A stretch of 62,212 nucleotides of DNA from Arthrobacter sp. Soil736. GTDB taxonomy: Bacteria > Actinomycetota > Actinomycetes > Actinomycetales > Micrococcaceae. Location of the stretch: contig NZ_LMSB01000018.1 of assembly GCF_001428005.1 (NCBI RefSeq), positions 2,349 through 64,560 on the forward strand. The letters run 5' to 3'. Each line of letters opens with the position of its first letter. The first letter of the stretch is position 1. Shown one piece after another: positions 53,786 to 62,212 of the stretch. The translations under genes were made by a program, and so were the position numbers. The notes beneath the pieces were generated by a model, which worked only from the letters and a program-made list of their open reading frames with translations, ran no database searches and was not told the origin of the DNA.

Positions 53786-54190
53786 TCAGTGCGGCCGTTC
53801 CCTTCCCGGTGCTGCACGCGCCTTATCAATGACTAGCGGATGCAGCAGCTTCGACTGGGCTTCAGGGGATTCTTCACTAGCGCCATCGCCGAACCATATG
53901 CCCGTACCTTTCCACACCTCGTAATGTAACAACCATTCCGAGGACCAAGGAAGGACGGTGTCTACGAGGAGCATCTTCGGGGACCACTGCCCTGCGGTAT
54001 TGAGGCACAGCGACGCGTCCTCCCATATATGCGGGAGGCGGCCCTGTTCATCTGGTCTTAGCGCAGGTTCAACGACGTTGACCATCGCCGACGGGCCCGT
54101 CCGAAGAACGTCGCGACGGCCGTCCTGAATTTTACCCGTCTGTCCCGACTGGAAAGGGTAAAGACCGAGACCGCGCCGCCGGGAGGGCGG
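53786..54190 (-). pseudogene. E2-like protein fragment of the bacterial defence type
   Basis: PALRPDEQGRLPHIWEDASL, CLNTAGQWSPKMLLVDTVLP and WSSEWLLHYEVWKGTGIWFG follow the layout of prokaryotic E2/UBC-like proteins found beside CD-NTase or ThiF genes: LPH-x(4)-SLCL then PW-x(2)-EWL-x(2)-YE-x-W-x(2)-TG-x-W-x-G. The N terminus is degenerate. The assignment rests on motif memory only. Confidence 0.45.
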
Positions 54191-54297
54191 CCGGGAACGG
54201 ACCAATGGCCCTTGCCCGGCCGACCCGGGGCGCGTAATGTCCATGTCGGTCAGGCACTCCGGCCCGGCCACACGTTCCCGCGGTGAAAGGCCTTCTG

Positions 54298-55236
54298 ATG
54301 TCCTGTCCGGTTGAACAGAACGAAAAGTTTTCCGCCTACGCTCATCCCGGACGGCTGGTCTCCACCGACTGGCTGGCCAGCACGATTTCATCCGGCGCCG
54401 TAAAGGAGGGGGCACTGGCGGTCGTCGAGTCCGATGAAGACGTGCTGCTGTACGACACCGGCCACATCCGCGGCGCGGTCAAGATCGACTGGCACACCGA
54501 CCTGAACGACGACGTTGTCCGCGATTACGTCGACGGCGACGCGTTCGCGAAGCTCCTTGGTTCCAAGGGCATCGGGCGTGACACGACCGTTGTGATCTAC
54601 GGCGATAAGAGCAACTGGTGGGCCGCCTACGCGCTCTGGGTTTTCACGCTCTTCGGCCACGAGGATGTCCGCCTGCTCGACGGCGGCCGTGACAAGTGGA
54701 TCGCCGAGGGCCGGGAGCTAACCACCGACGTCCCAGAGACGGCGCCGGTGGACTACCCCGTCATCGAACGCAACGACGCTCCGATCCGCGCCTTCAAGGA
54801 AGACGTTCTGGCGCATCTGGGCAAACCGCTGATCGACGTCCGCTCCCCGGAGGAATACTCCGGTGCGCGCACTCACATGCCCGCCTACCCCGAGGAAGGC
54901 GCGCTGCGCGGCGGCCACATCCCCACCGCAGCGTCCATCCCCTGGGCGCGCGCGGCCGCGGAAGACAGCACTTATCGCAGCCGCAAGGAACTCAAGGATC
55001 TCTACCTGGACGAAGCCGGACTCAAGCCCGGTGACGATGTCATCGCCTACTGCCGGATCGGCGAGCGTTCCAGCCACACATGGTTCGCCCTGAAGTACCT
55101 GCTGGGCTTCGAAACGGTCCGCAACTATGACGGCTCTTGGACAGAGTGGGGCAACGCCGTCCGCGTGCCGATCGCCAAGGGCACCGAACGCGGCTCCATC
55201 CCCGCCTGGTTCACGCACGGTCGGCGAACAGGGTAG
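54298..55236 (+). CDS. thiosulfate sulfurtransferase (two-domain rhodanese)
   Basis: 312 residues from ATG 54298 (AAAGG upstream); the in-phase GTG at 54283 is less well placed. Two rhodanese domains; the second has the catalytic loop [13 protein letters not shown] with the persulfide-forming Cys, preceded by [20 protein letters not shown]. Length and the CRIGERS loop are those of CysA/SseA-type enzymes. Transfers sulfane sulfur to cyanide or thiols. Confidence 0.93.
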   Translation: MSCPVEQNEKFSAYAHPGRLVSTDWLASTISSGAVKEGALAVVESDEDVLLYDTGHIRGAVKIDWHTDLNDDVVRDYVDGDAFAKLLGSKGIGRDTTVVIYGDKSNWWAAYALWVFTLFGHEDVRLLDGGRDKWIAEGRELTTDVPETAPVDYPVIERNDAPIRAFKEDVLAHLGKPLIDVRSPEEYSGARTHMPAYPEEGALRGGHIPTAASIPWARAAAEDSTYRSRKELKDLYLDEAGLKPGDDVIAYCRIGERSSHTWFALKYLLGFETVRNYDGSWTEWGNAVRVPIAKGTERGSIPAWFTHGRRTG

Positions 55237-55689
55237 TCAAGGGGCTTGTTACGGGCCGGTCAAGGGCGGGCCACACCCGCCGGGCCCTCCGGGGGAAGCC
55301 CGTTGCTGAACGGCGCGGTTTGGCCGGGCTCGGGGCGCTGGCCCCATTCCGCAAATAGTAATCCCGCTGGACGGGCTGGTTCAAAGCGGTCCGTTACCTC
55401 CGCGATAACCCGGTGCCAGGTGCAAAGGACGCGCCGATGTCGAGGCTGTCCCTGCTCCCGATAGAGCCATGTCCAGGGCTCGGCCGTCTTTGGTGTGCGG
55501 ATGGCATCCCGTTGGTGGAGATTCCTCTTCCGCTGGACGCGCTACCGGCGGAACAAACTGGTCTCAACTAAAGACCTGCACGCCCTGGACGTACCGTATG
55601 TCAAAATCCAGATCACAACCCGCGGATCGGCCGGCAGCACCGAGATGATGGTCCGGGGAATCCGCAACGTCCTCGCGCTGGCCATGGAG
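55237..55689. other. no supported gene
   Basis: Frames are open but no domain is seen, except a protein-like stretch ITTRGSAGSTEMMVRGIRNV near 55614-55680 of unknown origin. Confidence 0.3.
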
Positions 55690-55972
55690 GATCCAGGAAC
55701 CTCGGCGGTGGTGACGTTGATACTTCAGCCCCTATGGGGTGGATGCTGTTCACGATCATGGCAGCGCTGGCGCAGATGGAACACGACATCAAGCGCGAGC
55801 GAATCGTTGACTCATCAGCAGTCGTGACGCCGGGAAGGATCTTGGCGGGCGCCCCCGCCGTGTCACCGACAGCCAAATTCGTAGCGCTGTGCGCCTGGTT
55901 GAAGGTGGGGAGCCGGCGGCGCACGTTGCCCGCGATCTGGGAATGCCCCGCAAGGTCGCGAGCTCTCACTGA
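55690..55972 (+). pseudogene. serine recombinase remnant
   Basis: DTSAPMGWMLFTIMAALAQM, EHDIKRERIVD then, in another phase, GKDLGGRPRRVTDSQIRSAV, RLVEGGEPAAHVARDLGMPR: the end of the catalytic domain and the helix-turn-helix of a resolvase/invertase. The N-terminal catalytic Ser part is gone. A 36-bp palindrome lies 120 bp downstream. Confidence 0.6.
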
Positions 55973-56639
55973 CTAGGCGCTCGGCGCAACCCAACTCGGA
56001 AGGCGACAAAGAGCGATCTCAGAACGCCGCCACATAGCGCTGAACTCCACAGGTATCAAAGTTGGTCAATAGGTTTGGGGCAGCGTTTTTGACCGTCCGT
56101 TTGGGGCATGCCCCAAACGGACGGTCGTTCTAGTCGACGCAGCCAGAGGAGGACTCCTGATCGGCGGCTACTTTGGGCGCGAAGCGCAGGAGTCACTTAG
56201 AACGGAGCTGGTTATCGTCCCAAACCCTGGCGTGCGCGAGGATTTGCGAGATGACGTTGGTCGTGGCATCCGCATAATCGTTCATATCGGATTATCGCAG
56301 TCGTACCAACATTTTTTTGATATCGGCATACAGGGCACGGTCAGTTTCATCCCGTCATTCCTCGGAGACTCGCAGCTCCAGGTCGCCCCCTGAGCCCGAA
56401 TTCCCACGGATAAGCCCCTGCTGAACAGCGCAACGGCTCAGCCCACGTCATATGCGGGGCGGTCGTATTCGTTCGGCGGCTTCCACCTTGGACGGGCAAT
56501 TTTCGTCGTCGTGAGCCACCGCTCCATACACATCTCCGCGATGAGACGGCAGGCACTTCATCACAGTTATTGCTAACGAAGGATTCCCGCGTGCCTGGGA
56601 AATGGAGGGCGCGCGGGACATGGACCCTGGAAATCAGGA
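55973..56639. other. no gene; contains the 36-bp palindrome
   Basis: Apart from the palindrome at 56091-56126 and the shadow of the chimeric frame on the minus strand, nothing is recognisable. Confidence 0.3.
56091..56126. repeat. 36-bp perfect palindrome
   Basis: The left half is GACCGTCCGTTTGGGGCA and the right half is its exact complement, with no loop. A GGTTTGGGGCAGCGTTTTT stretch just before it partly repeats the half-site. It may be a recombinase site, or two transposon ends fused head to head (GGGGCATGCCCC at the centre). Confidence 0.8.
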
Positions 56640-57186
56640 GGCATCCTGCGCGCAGAAAATCACAAACGTTCCACTCCCGGATCGAGCCGGGAACGGCCAG
56701 TCCTTCCAGAACGAAGCGGTCCCTGGCGATGAACTGCTCCGCTTTTTCCCGGCAGGTGAAGTTGCCCATTGACCCGTTCACTGCCTGGTTGTCGAAGGTC
56801 CCAACGTGAAGCAGGAACGCCATCGGCGATCGGCAGTGCCTAAGACAGGCGTCACCGGGTAGACCCCGGCCGCCGCCAGCAGTCCCGCGCCCACCCAGGG
56901 TGCGAGATCGGGCGCGTCCGCAGCCAGCAGCGCCGACAGCCCCGCGGCCGCGTATGCAACGACGCCGAAGCCGATCCACGTCAGAAGTTAACCGCCGACC
57001 AGAGCAGTCGTCGATCCGGCTGCTGCGTACGGCACGGATGGACCTGAGGTAAATCGAAGTGAGCGGTGCCAGCACGGGCAACGTCATGGCCGCCATCATC
57101 AGGGCCAGGAAACCCCAGAGCCCGAGTCCCATCGTCCCCGGGCTTGTGGACATGCGCCCGTGAGGCCTGAGAAAGTGAGAGACCAC
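56640..57186 (-). pseudogene. DUF2182 membrane protein fused to a YCII fragment
   Basis: GLGLWGFLALMMAAMTLPVL, APLTSIYLRSIRAVRSSR is the start of DUF2182; after a frameshift the next part (WIGFGVVAYAAAGLSALLAA) is in another phase, and CLRHCRSPMAFLLH returns in the first. Directly after it comes a YCII-type tail (TFDNQAVNGSMGNF, AEQFIARDRFVLEGLAV). So two gene ends were joined by deletion. Non-functional. Confidence 0.6.
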
Positions 57187-57260
57187 GCCAGTGCCCCGCC
57201 CCCGATCAACGACAGCCCTGCGGCATGGTGGCTAACCGTCAGGTAGCTCCTGGCCCGGAC

Positions 57261-57866
57261 CTAAGCCGACCAGGCGAAGGGGGCCGAGAAGGAGTTCTTC
57301 CCGGCGTTGTCCCAGGTCATCCCGAACACGTCGACGCGGCCGGTGCTCGCGGTGCCGGCTGCCAAGGTGTCGGCAGGAAATCCGACCCCGCTGATTTTCA
57401 CCCCAAGTTCCGTACGGTCCATGGGAGACACGAAGTCCTCGACCGCCATGTCCACGGCACTGCCGATCCTGACCTGATGCCGGCGCCCATCGTCGGCGTA
57501 GGCCATCTCCAGAGACTCCATGCCAGCCATTTCACCGATCAAGGCGGCCAGACCCTCCATCGGTCCGCCAAGCTGGCCGCCGAAGACTGCACCGAGCGCC
57601 TCGGCCTGCTCAGCTGAGGCGGCAGCATCCATCAGGACTCCGACCTTCCAGCCCCCGCCACCCATCAGGGCGGGTGTGTCGGCGACGACGCAGACGGTGA
57701 GGCCACCGACGTCGATACCATTAACGTCGCCGGTGTCAACGTGGAAGGCCAGGGCCACCTGGCAACGGTCGTTATCCGCCGGTGCGGTCTGCCCGGAAGT
57801 CGAGCACGGGCAGACCATATCGCAGTTGCAATTCTCAAAATACGTACCCTCTACACGCCACGGCAT
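57261..57866 (-). CDS. DUF1326 protein
   Basis: 201 residues from ATG 57866 after GGGAG. The family signature FENCNCDMVCPC at the start is a likely metal site. It normally stands next to DUF2182, as here (though broken): the pair is thought to deal with metals, with no proven role. The 51 upstream codons lack a ribosome-binding site. Confidence 0.88.
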   Translation of the reverse strand: MPWRVEGTYFENCNCDMVCPCSTSGQTAPADNDRCQVALAFHVDTGDVNGIDVGGLTVCVVADTPALMGGGGWKVGVLMDAAASAEQAEALGAVFGGQLGGPMEGLAALIGEMAGMESLEMAYADDGRRHQVRIGSAVDMAVEDFVSPMDRTELGVKISGVGFPADTLAAGTASTGRVDVFGMTWDNAGKNSFSAPFAWSA

Positions 57867-58314
57867 TTTGCGGCTCCCTTCGAAGTGGCACCCCCAAAAC
57901 AAAGTCTCCTCCCGCCCATCACCACGGTCAACGGCCTCAGATGACTCATCAAAGACGCCGACCTGGCGTATTCGACGAATGCTTCGAAAGCTCAATTCCC
58001 GCCGAATTCGTCCATACACCGGTCCCCCACCGCGACACCTGGGACCCTTCCGCCGCCAACGAAAATCCCATGCGTCTGACTGTGGGAGTGTTGCTCAACT
58101 GGGAGGGAGCAAACGGGATGCAGCAGCCTGTTGAAGGACCGGCTTGCGGGACAGCGATGACGCCGGTTAGTGCAGCCTGGACCGTGCAAGTATGGATGAG
58201 GTTGATGCTGAGCCCCGCCAGAAAGAGCTTTTGGTAGACCTGTCGATTTGGAGACCGCTCGTTCGTAGTTGAAGTGAGAGGCGGGAAGTGCCCGCCATGA
58301 TGAGGAGCACGATC
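57867..58314. other. intergenic between divergent genes
   Basis: Should contain the promoters of the DUF1326 gene (leftward) and of the YCII-sigma pair (rightward). No gene is supported. Confidence 0.4.
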
Positions 58315-58677
58315 ATGAGGAAGTATCTTTTGTCTGTTCACAGTGTTGCCGGTGAGGTTCGCAACCCGATGACAGACGAGGAAATGCAGGAGACCACCAA
58401 ACATGTCTACGCCCTCCAAGAGGAGATGAAGTCCGCTGGCGCATGGGTCTTCGGCGGCCGTCTACACGAACCCGACACTGCCACCGTCGTGCGAGTGTCC
58501 AACGGTGAGGTGCTGACCACCGACGGCCCGTTCGCTGAGTCGAAGGAGCACCTCGCCGGCTTCTACATCGTCGAGGCCGCGGACCTCGATGCGGCGCTCG
58601 TTTGGGCGTCGAGGACCACCGCCATCGTCGGGGCGCCGATCGAGGTCCGTCCGTTCCAGGACGAATCCGAGGCCTAA
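58315..58677 (+). CDS. YCII-family protein
   Basis: 120 residues from ATG 58315 after [60 protein letters not shown] are those of DGPF/YCII proteins that precede ECF42 sigma factors. The His-Asp pair of catalytic YCII proteins is not obvious. Five nucleotides from the next start, so one operon. Confidence 0.92.
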   Translation: MRKYLLSVHSVAGEVRNPMTDEEMQETTKHVYALQEEMKSAGAWVFGGRLHEPDTATVVRVSNGEVLTTDGPFAESKEHLAGFYIVEAADLDAALVWASRTTAIVGAPIEVRPFQDESEA

Positions 58678-58681
58678 CGAC

Positions 58682-59959
58682 GTGCGCGACGCCGACGTCG
58701 CACCCGAGCTCGACGTGGCCGAGGTCGGCCGGATTTTCCGTGAGGAGTATGGCCGCTCGGTCGCCACCCTGATCCGTGTCTTCGGCGATATCGATGTCGC
58801 CGAAGACGCGGTGCAGGATGCGTTCGTCGAAGCCCTGCGGAGGTGGCCGCGCGACGGCCTGCCGCCTAACCCGGGTGGTTGGATCACGACGACCGCCCGC
58901 AACCGTGCCATCGACGGCCGGCGCCGCGCGTCGCGTGGGCTGCAACTGCTCAGCGAGGTGGCCGTACTCATGCCGGGTAATGAGGATCCCTTGCCGGAGG
59001 AGGCGGGACCAGTGCGCGATGACCGACTTCGCCTGATCTTCACCTGCTGCCACCCAGCACTCTCTACGGAAGCACAGGTGGCGCTGACCCTGCGCTTACT
59101 CGGGGGACTGACAACGGACGAGGTCGCCCGGGCCTTCCTCGTCGCTGTGCCGACAATGGCCCAGCGCCTCGTCCGCGCCAAGCGCAAGATCAAGGCAGCG
59201 CAGATTCCCTTCCGAGTGCCGCAGGACCAAGAACTGCCGGACCGCGTGCGCGCCGTCTTGACCGTCATCTACCTCATCTACAACGCGGGAGCGGAGAGCC
59301 CGGCCGGCGGGCATCGTCCCGGCGACGATCTGCGGGGCGAGGCGATCCGACTCGTTCGGCTGCTCGTTTCTCTCATGCCGGACGAGCCCGAGGCAGCCGG
59401 TCTCCTTGCCCTCCTCCTCCTGACCGAATCCAGACGAGCGGCCCGATTCGCCGCGGATGGCTCGCTCGTTCTCCTGCGCGATCAAGACCGCGGGCGATGG
59501 GACCGGGTAATGATCAACGAAGGCCAGACGATTGTGCGTGCCTGCCTGCGCCGCAATCAGCCCGGCCCGTACCAGCTCCAGGCGGCCATCAACGCGGTGC
59601 ACGCCGACGCGGACTCGGTCGAGGCAACTGACTGGTCCCAGGTCGTCGCACTCTACGATCAACTCCTGGCCGTCGCACCGACCCCCGTCGTCGCGTTGAA
59701 TCGAGCCATTGCAGTCAGCGAGGTCGACGGGCCAGATGCGGTGCTCGCGCTGGTCGACGGCCTCGGTCTCGATGGTTACTACGCCTACCACGCCAGCCGG
59801 GCCGACCTCCTGCGCCGCCTCAACCGGCCCGACGAGGCCGCCGACGCCTACGAGATTGCAGCGTTGCTTGCACCGACGGTGGCCGAGCGCGTCTTCCTCG
59901 CCCGCCAGGCGCGGCGGTACAGACACCCACTCAAGTCACGGGATACCTCGACCGAGTGA
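58682..59959 (+). CDS. ECF42-type sigma factor
   Basis: 425 residues from GTG 58682. Sigma region 2 ([20 protein letters not shown]) and region 4 ([30 protein letters not shown]) are followed by the long C-terminal TPR-like extension of ECF42 ([36 protein letters not shown]). No anti-sigma factor is encoded; ECF42 is coupled to YCII proteins. Confidence 0.95.
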   Translation: MRDADVAPELDVAEVGRIFREEYGRSVATLIRVFGDIDVAEDAVQDAFVEALRRWPRDGLPPNPGGWITTTARNRAIDGRRRASRGLQLLSEVAVLMPGNEDPLPEEAGPVRDDRLRLIFTCCHPALSTEAQVALTLRLLGGLTTDEVARAFLVAVPTMAQRLVRAKRKIKAAQIPFRVPQDQELPDRVRAVLTVIYLIYNAGAESPAGGHRPGDDLRGEAIRLVRLLVSLMPDEPEAAGLLALLLLTESRRAARFAADGSLVLLRDQDRGRWDRVMINEGQTIVRACLRRNQPGPYQLQAAINAVHADADSVEATDWSQVVALYDQLLAVAPTPVVALNRAIAVSEVDGPDAVLALVDGLGLDGYYAYHASRADLLRRLNRPDEAADAYEIAALLAPTVAERVFLARQARRYRHPLKSRDTSTE

Positions 59960-60203
59960 CAACGCGCGCCTCGACCCCGCCTCGGAAGCAGTCATCGTCG
60001 ACCTGATCGTCGACCGCAGCCGCAGGAAACGGGCGACCGGATAAATCCGTCGCTGCCGGGCCTGCCCAATGGCCGATCCAACTTGTCCACTTGCTGGCTT
60101 CCGTCCGTTAGACCGATGACCGCGAGGACACCGAGGTCGCTCACCGTTTTCCACCCCCAAAAGACTATGCTGTCGTCACGTTCCTGGTGCGAGGAGAAGT
60201 CCA

Positions 60204-60611
60204 ATGGGGATAGACGGAAGCCGAACAAAGCCGATGTTCGAGAAAACCGAACACTGGTCGTCGCCGCTTTCTCTAGACGAAGCGTTGACGGCAATCTCCA
60301 AAGCGTTTGCGGCGGACAAGGCAAGGATCCGGCAGGACGGTACCTTCCTTGAAATACGAACGGGATCCAATTTGCAGTACCGCCTATGGGGCAACCTATT
60401 TTCATGGAGCCGCCGGAAAATACCGGTGGCGTTAACAGTCCGAGTTCGAGCAGCGGAGCACGGCGTCCATATTGATGCGCACGCATTCGACACCTTCGGT
60501 ATCCGACTAACCGACCACGCATTTTTCGGAGCCCAAGAAACTTTTGAGGATCGGCTCGACGTTCTACTGCGCCAGGCAGCTGCCGCCGCAGAGGCATCTC
60601 CGAAGGCCTGA
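60204..60611 (+). CDS. hypothetical protein
   Basis: 135 residues from ATG 60204 after GAGGAGAAGTCCA. Soluble, alpha/beta look: SSPLSLDEALTAISKAFAAD, LQYRLWGNLFSWSRRKIPVA, VHIDAHAFDTFG. It does not match a family that I know. Likely a single-gene unit. Confidence 0.65.
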   Translation: MGIDGSRTKPMFEKTEHWSSPLSLDEALTAISKAFAADKARIRQDGTFLEIRTGSNLQYRLWGNLFSWSRRKIPVALTVRVRAAEHGVHIDAHAFDTFGIRLTDHAFFGAQETFEDRLDVLLRQAAAAAEASPKA

Positions 60612-60996
60612 AGCAGTTCCGAGCCAAGCTTCGACTCAGCGGCCAGAAGCGTCCCGTAGAGGGTCGCACTCCACTGGGCTCGTCAATCCTGGGCGACTTT
60701 GCGCCCATTGTGGTGGGCTGCCAGTTTTCGGCCCGGTCAGGGTTCGCCTTCCGATGGCGTCTTTCCCCGCGGTCCCAGTGCAGAGGACTTCTGACATTCG
60801 GTGCAGACGACTTCTGAACCTGACAGACGGGCTCACCCACCGCTGAAATCACTACAAATTCCGCACAAAAATACACGAAAAATGCCTAGAATACGCGCCA
60901 AAACCCCTATTCATTCAGTTGAATGGTCGCCAGAATTGAGGTAGCAAGTCAGCCAGTCGAACCTAACTAAGAGTGATACGAAACCGAGGACTGAAA
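60612..60996. other. intergenic, promoter of nrdH presumed
   Basis: The last 150 bases are AT-richer than the surroundings, with TATTCATTCAGTTGAATGG containing a short dyad (CATTCA/TGAATG). No gene is seen. Confidence 0.35.
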
Positions 60997-61275
60997 ATGA
61001 CTCTCACCATCTACACCAAGCCCGCCGGATGCTTTGGCTGCACGAAGACCAAGCAGAAGTTCGCAGAGGCCGGCATCGCCTTCCACGAGGTGGACGTCAC
61101 CACCAACGAAGGCGCCTTCGAGTACATCACCGAAGAGCTCGGCTACTCCGAGGTCCCCGTCGTCGTCTACGACAAGGACGCCACCGAAAACCACTGGTCC
61201 GGCCTGAACCCCGCCAGGATCGATCAGATCATCAGCATCGAAACAGCAGTCGCCGGCCCCGTCCGCGAAGCCTAG
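60997..61275 (+). CDS. nrdH: NrdH-like glutaredoxin
   Basis: 92 residues from ATG 60997. The redox site CFGC is at residues 12-15 ([12 protein letters not shown]); NrdH usually has CxQC or CPxC, so Phe-Gly is less common. [11 protein letters not shown] provides the cis-Pro loop and [11 protein letters not shown] the NrdH-type tail. It would reduce ribonucleotide reductase or other targets. First gene of an ssb-containing group. Confidence 0.85.
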   Translation: MTLTIYTKPAGCFGCTKTKQKFAEAGIAFHEVDVTTNEGAFEYITEELGYSEVPVVVYDKDATENHWSGLNPARIDQIISIETAVAGPVREA

Positions 61276-61327
61276 AAAACCCCGCCTTTACCGCCAGAAC
61301 GAAACCAGCAGAGAAGGAACGAAACCA

Positions 61328-61738
61328 ATGTCAGGCGAAACCAGCGTCACCGTAATCGGCAACCTCACCAACGATCCCGAACTGCGTTTCACCCCGGGCG
61401 GTTCCGCGGTCGCGAACTTCACGATCGCCTCCACGCCCAGGACATTCGACCGGCAGAAGAACGAATGGGTGGATGGCGAGACTCTCTTCCTGCGGGCGCG
61501 TGCCTGGCGGGACGCCGCAGAGCACGTCGCGGAATCCCTCACCAAGGGCACCCGGGTCACCGTCACCGGGCTGCTGACGTCCCGGACCTACGAGACCAAG
61601 GCAGGGGAGAAGCGGACCGTGATCGAACTCGAAGTCGAAGAAATCGGCCCCTCGCTCCGGTACGCCACCGTCCCCCGTGGGTTCACGAAAGCTGACGGTT
61701 CCTCTGACGGGAACTCAAGCGTAGAGGACTGGGTGTAG
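61328..61738 (+). CDS. ssb: single-stranded DNA-binding protein
   Basis: 136 residues from ATG 61328. OB fold: [60 protein letters not shown]. The acidic C-terminal tip ending in PF, used to recruit repair proteins, is missing (ends SSVEDWV), as in accessory SSBs of plasmids and phages. Confidence 0.92.
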   Translation: MSGETSVTVIGNLTNDPELRFTPGGSAVANFTIASTPRTFDRQKNEWVDGETLFLRARAWRDAAEHVAESLTKGTRVTVTGLLTSRTYETKAGEKRTVIELEVEEIGPSLRYATVPRGFTKADGSSDGNSSVEDWV

Positions 61739-61750
61739 GGTCCGCGTGCC

Positions 61751-61852
61751 GTGAGTTCGGAGCATGACACTCGCAGGAACCGTCGGCTATGGGCGCTGAT
61801 CCATGCGGCGGATGGGTACCCGTGGCGGGAGGCGAAGATTCTAAGTGGATAA
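61751..61852 (+). CDS. 33-residue protein upstream of the partition-like gene
   Basis: GTG 61751 to TAA 61852: NRRLWALIHAADGYPWREAK, then ILSG. It overlaps the duplicated start of the next gene. Possibly the tail of a lost gene or a small leader. Confidence 0.35.
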   Translation: MSSEHDTRRNRRLWALIHAADGYPWREAKILSG

Positions 61853-62015
61853 GAAGAACAAATCCTTCTCGCCCTATTTCACCGAAAGCGACGCCGAGCA
61901 GGTGCGTGCAGCATTGTACCCGTGGCGGGAGGCGAAGATTCTAAGTGGATAAGAAGAACAAATCCTTCTCGCCCTATTTCACCGAAAGCGACGCCGAGCA
62001 GGTGCGTGCAGCATT
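61816..62015 (+). repeat. 100-bp tandem duplication
   Basis: 61816-61915 and 61916-62015 are identical. The unit carries the ribosome-binding site and first 24 codons of the last gene, so the outer copy gives only a 35-codon frame that ends at a stop. Confidence 0.95.
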
Positions 62016-62208
62016 CCTGGCAGCAGGCCATCTCGAGGGATACGCCTCCATCACCGAACTCATCGAAGCCGCAACCATGCGCGAAGTCCGGCGTCTGCGG
62101 CGCAGGCACAACGCCGGCAGGAAATGGCCGGGCGTCCCGGCCGGGGCGCTGCGACCAGGACGCAGGACCCGCGAAGAACTCCGTCAGCATTACGAGAAGA
62201 GCGCATAA
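61945..62208 (+). CDS. small ParB/ribbon-helix-helix-like partition protein candidate
   Basis: 87 residues from GTG 61945. FSPYFTESDAEQVRAAFLAA, GYASITELIEAATMREVRRL, RKWPGVPAGALRPGRRTREE. Basic, short, with a helix-forming middle, similar to the small centromere-binding proteins encoded beside ParA on actinobacterial plasmids. No ParA is inside the window. A duplicate of the first 24 codons precedes it. Confidence 0.5.
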   Translation: MDKKNKSFSPYFTESDAEQVRAAFLAAGHLEGYASITELIEAATMREVRRLRRRHNAGRKWPGVPAGALRPGRRTREELRQHYEKSA

Positions 62209-62212
62209 CAGG

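Noticed and set aside
1..62212. CRISPR array
   Set aside because: No series of regularly spaced short repeats was seen; the repeats present are dispersed, paired or simple tandem duplications.
1..62212. tRNA or rRNA genes
   Set aside because: No cloverleaf with a TTCRA arm and CCA-proximal stem or rRNA-like stretch was recognised by eye; a tRNAscan-SE run would settle it.

Overview
The window is high-GC DNA with GGAGG-type ribosome-binding sites and gene families typical of soil Micrococcaceae: CopC-CopD fusion, DUF3105, ANTAR, ECF42 and actinobacterial MarR/NmrA pairs. An Arthrobacter-like actinobacterium is the best guess; this rests on protein family resemblance and no database search was possible. 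There is no rRNA, no recognised tRNA, no ribosomal or central-metabolism gene and no CRISPR array. The sequence is dominated by metal and stress cargo, broken transposases, gene fragments and dispersed repeats, and it ends in an nrdH-ssb-partition-like group. That is what a plasmid or other accessory region looks like.

Layout. 1-8.3 kb: a decayed zone with a tandem duplication at the left edge, an AraC remnant, the first copy of a dispersed repeat, a cold-shock gene, a frameshifted RibD/DHFR-like gene, endonuclease and GAF-ANTAR remnants, an IS30-type fragment and two tiny overlapping genes. 8.4-10.9 kb: an EAL protein followed by a GGDEF protein (c-di-GMP signalling). 11.4-21.9 kb: second cold-shock gene, CsbD, IS1380 remnant, MarR/NmrA operon, integrase and other remnants, GNAT, membrane proteins, Crp/Fnr regulator and a receiver fragment. 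21.9-25.2 kb: a mercury operon, merR divergent from merA-merB-merT-like with a broken lipoprotein gene at its end.

26.8-38.5 kb: a copper island bracketed by inverted TGTGACTGTT ends and carrying resolvase, DDE transposase and ATPase genes at its right side, so it reads as one Tn552/Tn402-like transposon of about 11.7 kb. A BlaI/CopY-type repressor and an M56 peptidase probably control the copper genes through three CCTA-N7-TAGG palindromes. One is in front of the DUF-copCD-ccdA-lipoprotein operon and two lie between the repressor and the divergent DUF3105-SHOCT genes. The divergent arm ends in a 37-residue peptide with ten cysteines, a likely metal-binding protein. The transposase and ATPase genes are frameshifted, so the element is probably immobile now.

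38.6-52.4 kb: TMEM175-like channel, a MarR/FAD-oxidoreductase cassette flanked by 30-bp inverted repeats, a second AraC remnant, repeat copies 3 and 4, SnoaL-like and DUF7793-like proteins, 98-residue ABM-like paralogues, a large broken hypothetical gene, an IS3 remnant, a MarR/NmrA/DUF1772 group, a second IS30 fragment and an ImmA/IrrE-like fragment. 52.5-54.2 kb: fragments (GNAT, SLATT, E2-like) that look like the debris of an anti-phage island. 54.3-62.2 kb: thiosulfate sulfurtransferase, recombinase remnant next to a 36-bp perfect palindrome, DUF2182/YCII chimera, DUF1326, YCII-ECF42 pair, an unknown protein, nrdH, ssb, and a partition-like gene whose 5' end is tandemly duplicated.

The most unusual signals are the copper transposon with its operator set and cysteine-rich peptide, a four-copy dispersed repeat of about 270 bp with no assigned identity, the 30-bp inverted repeats around the oxidoreductase cassette, and the pair of tiny overlapping genes near 8 kb.
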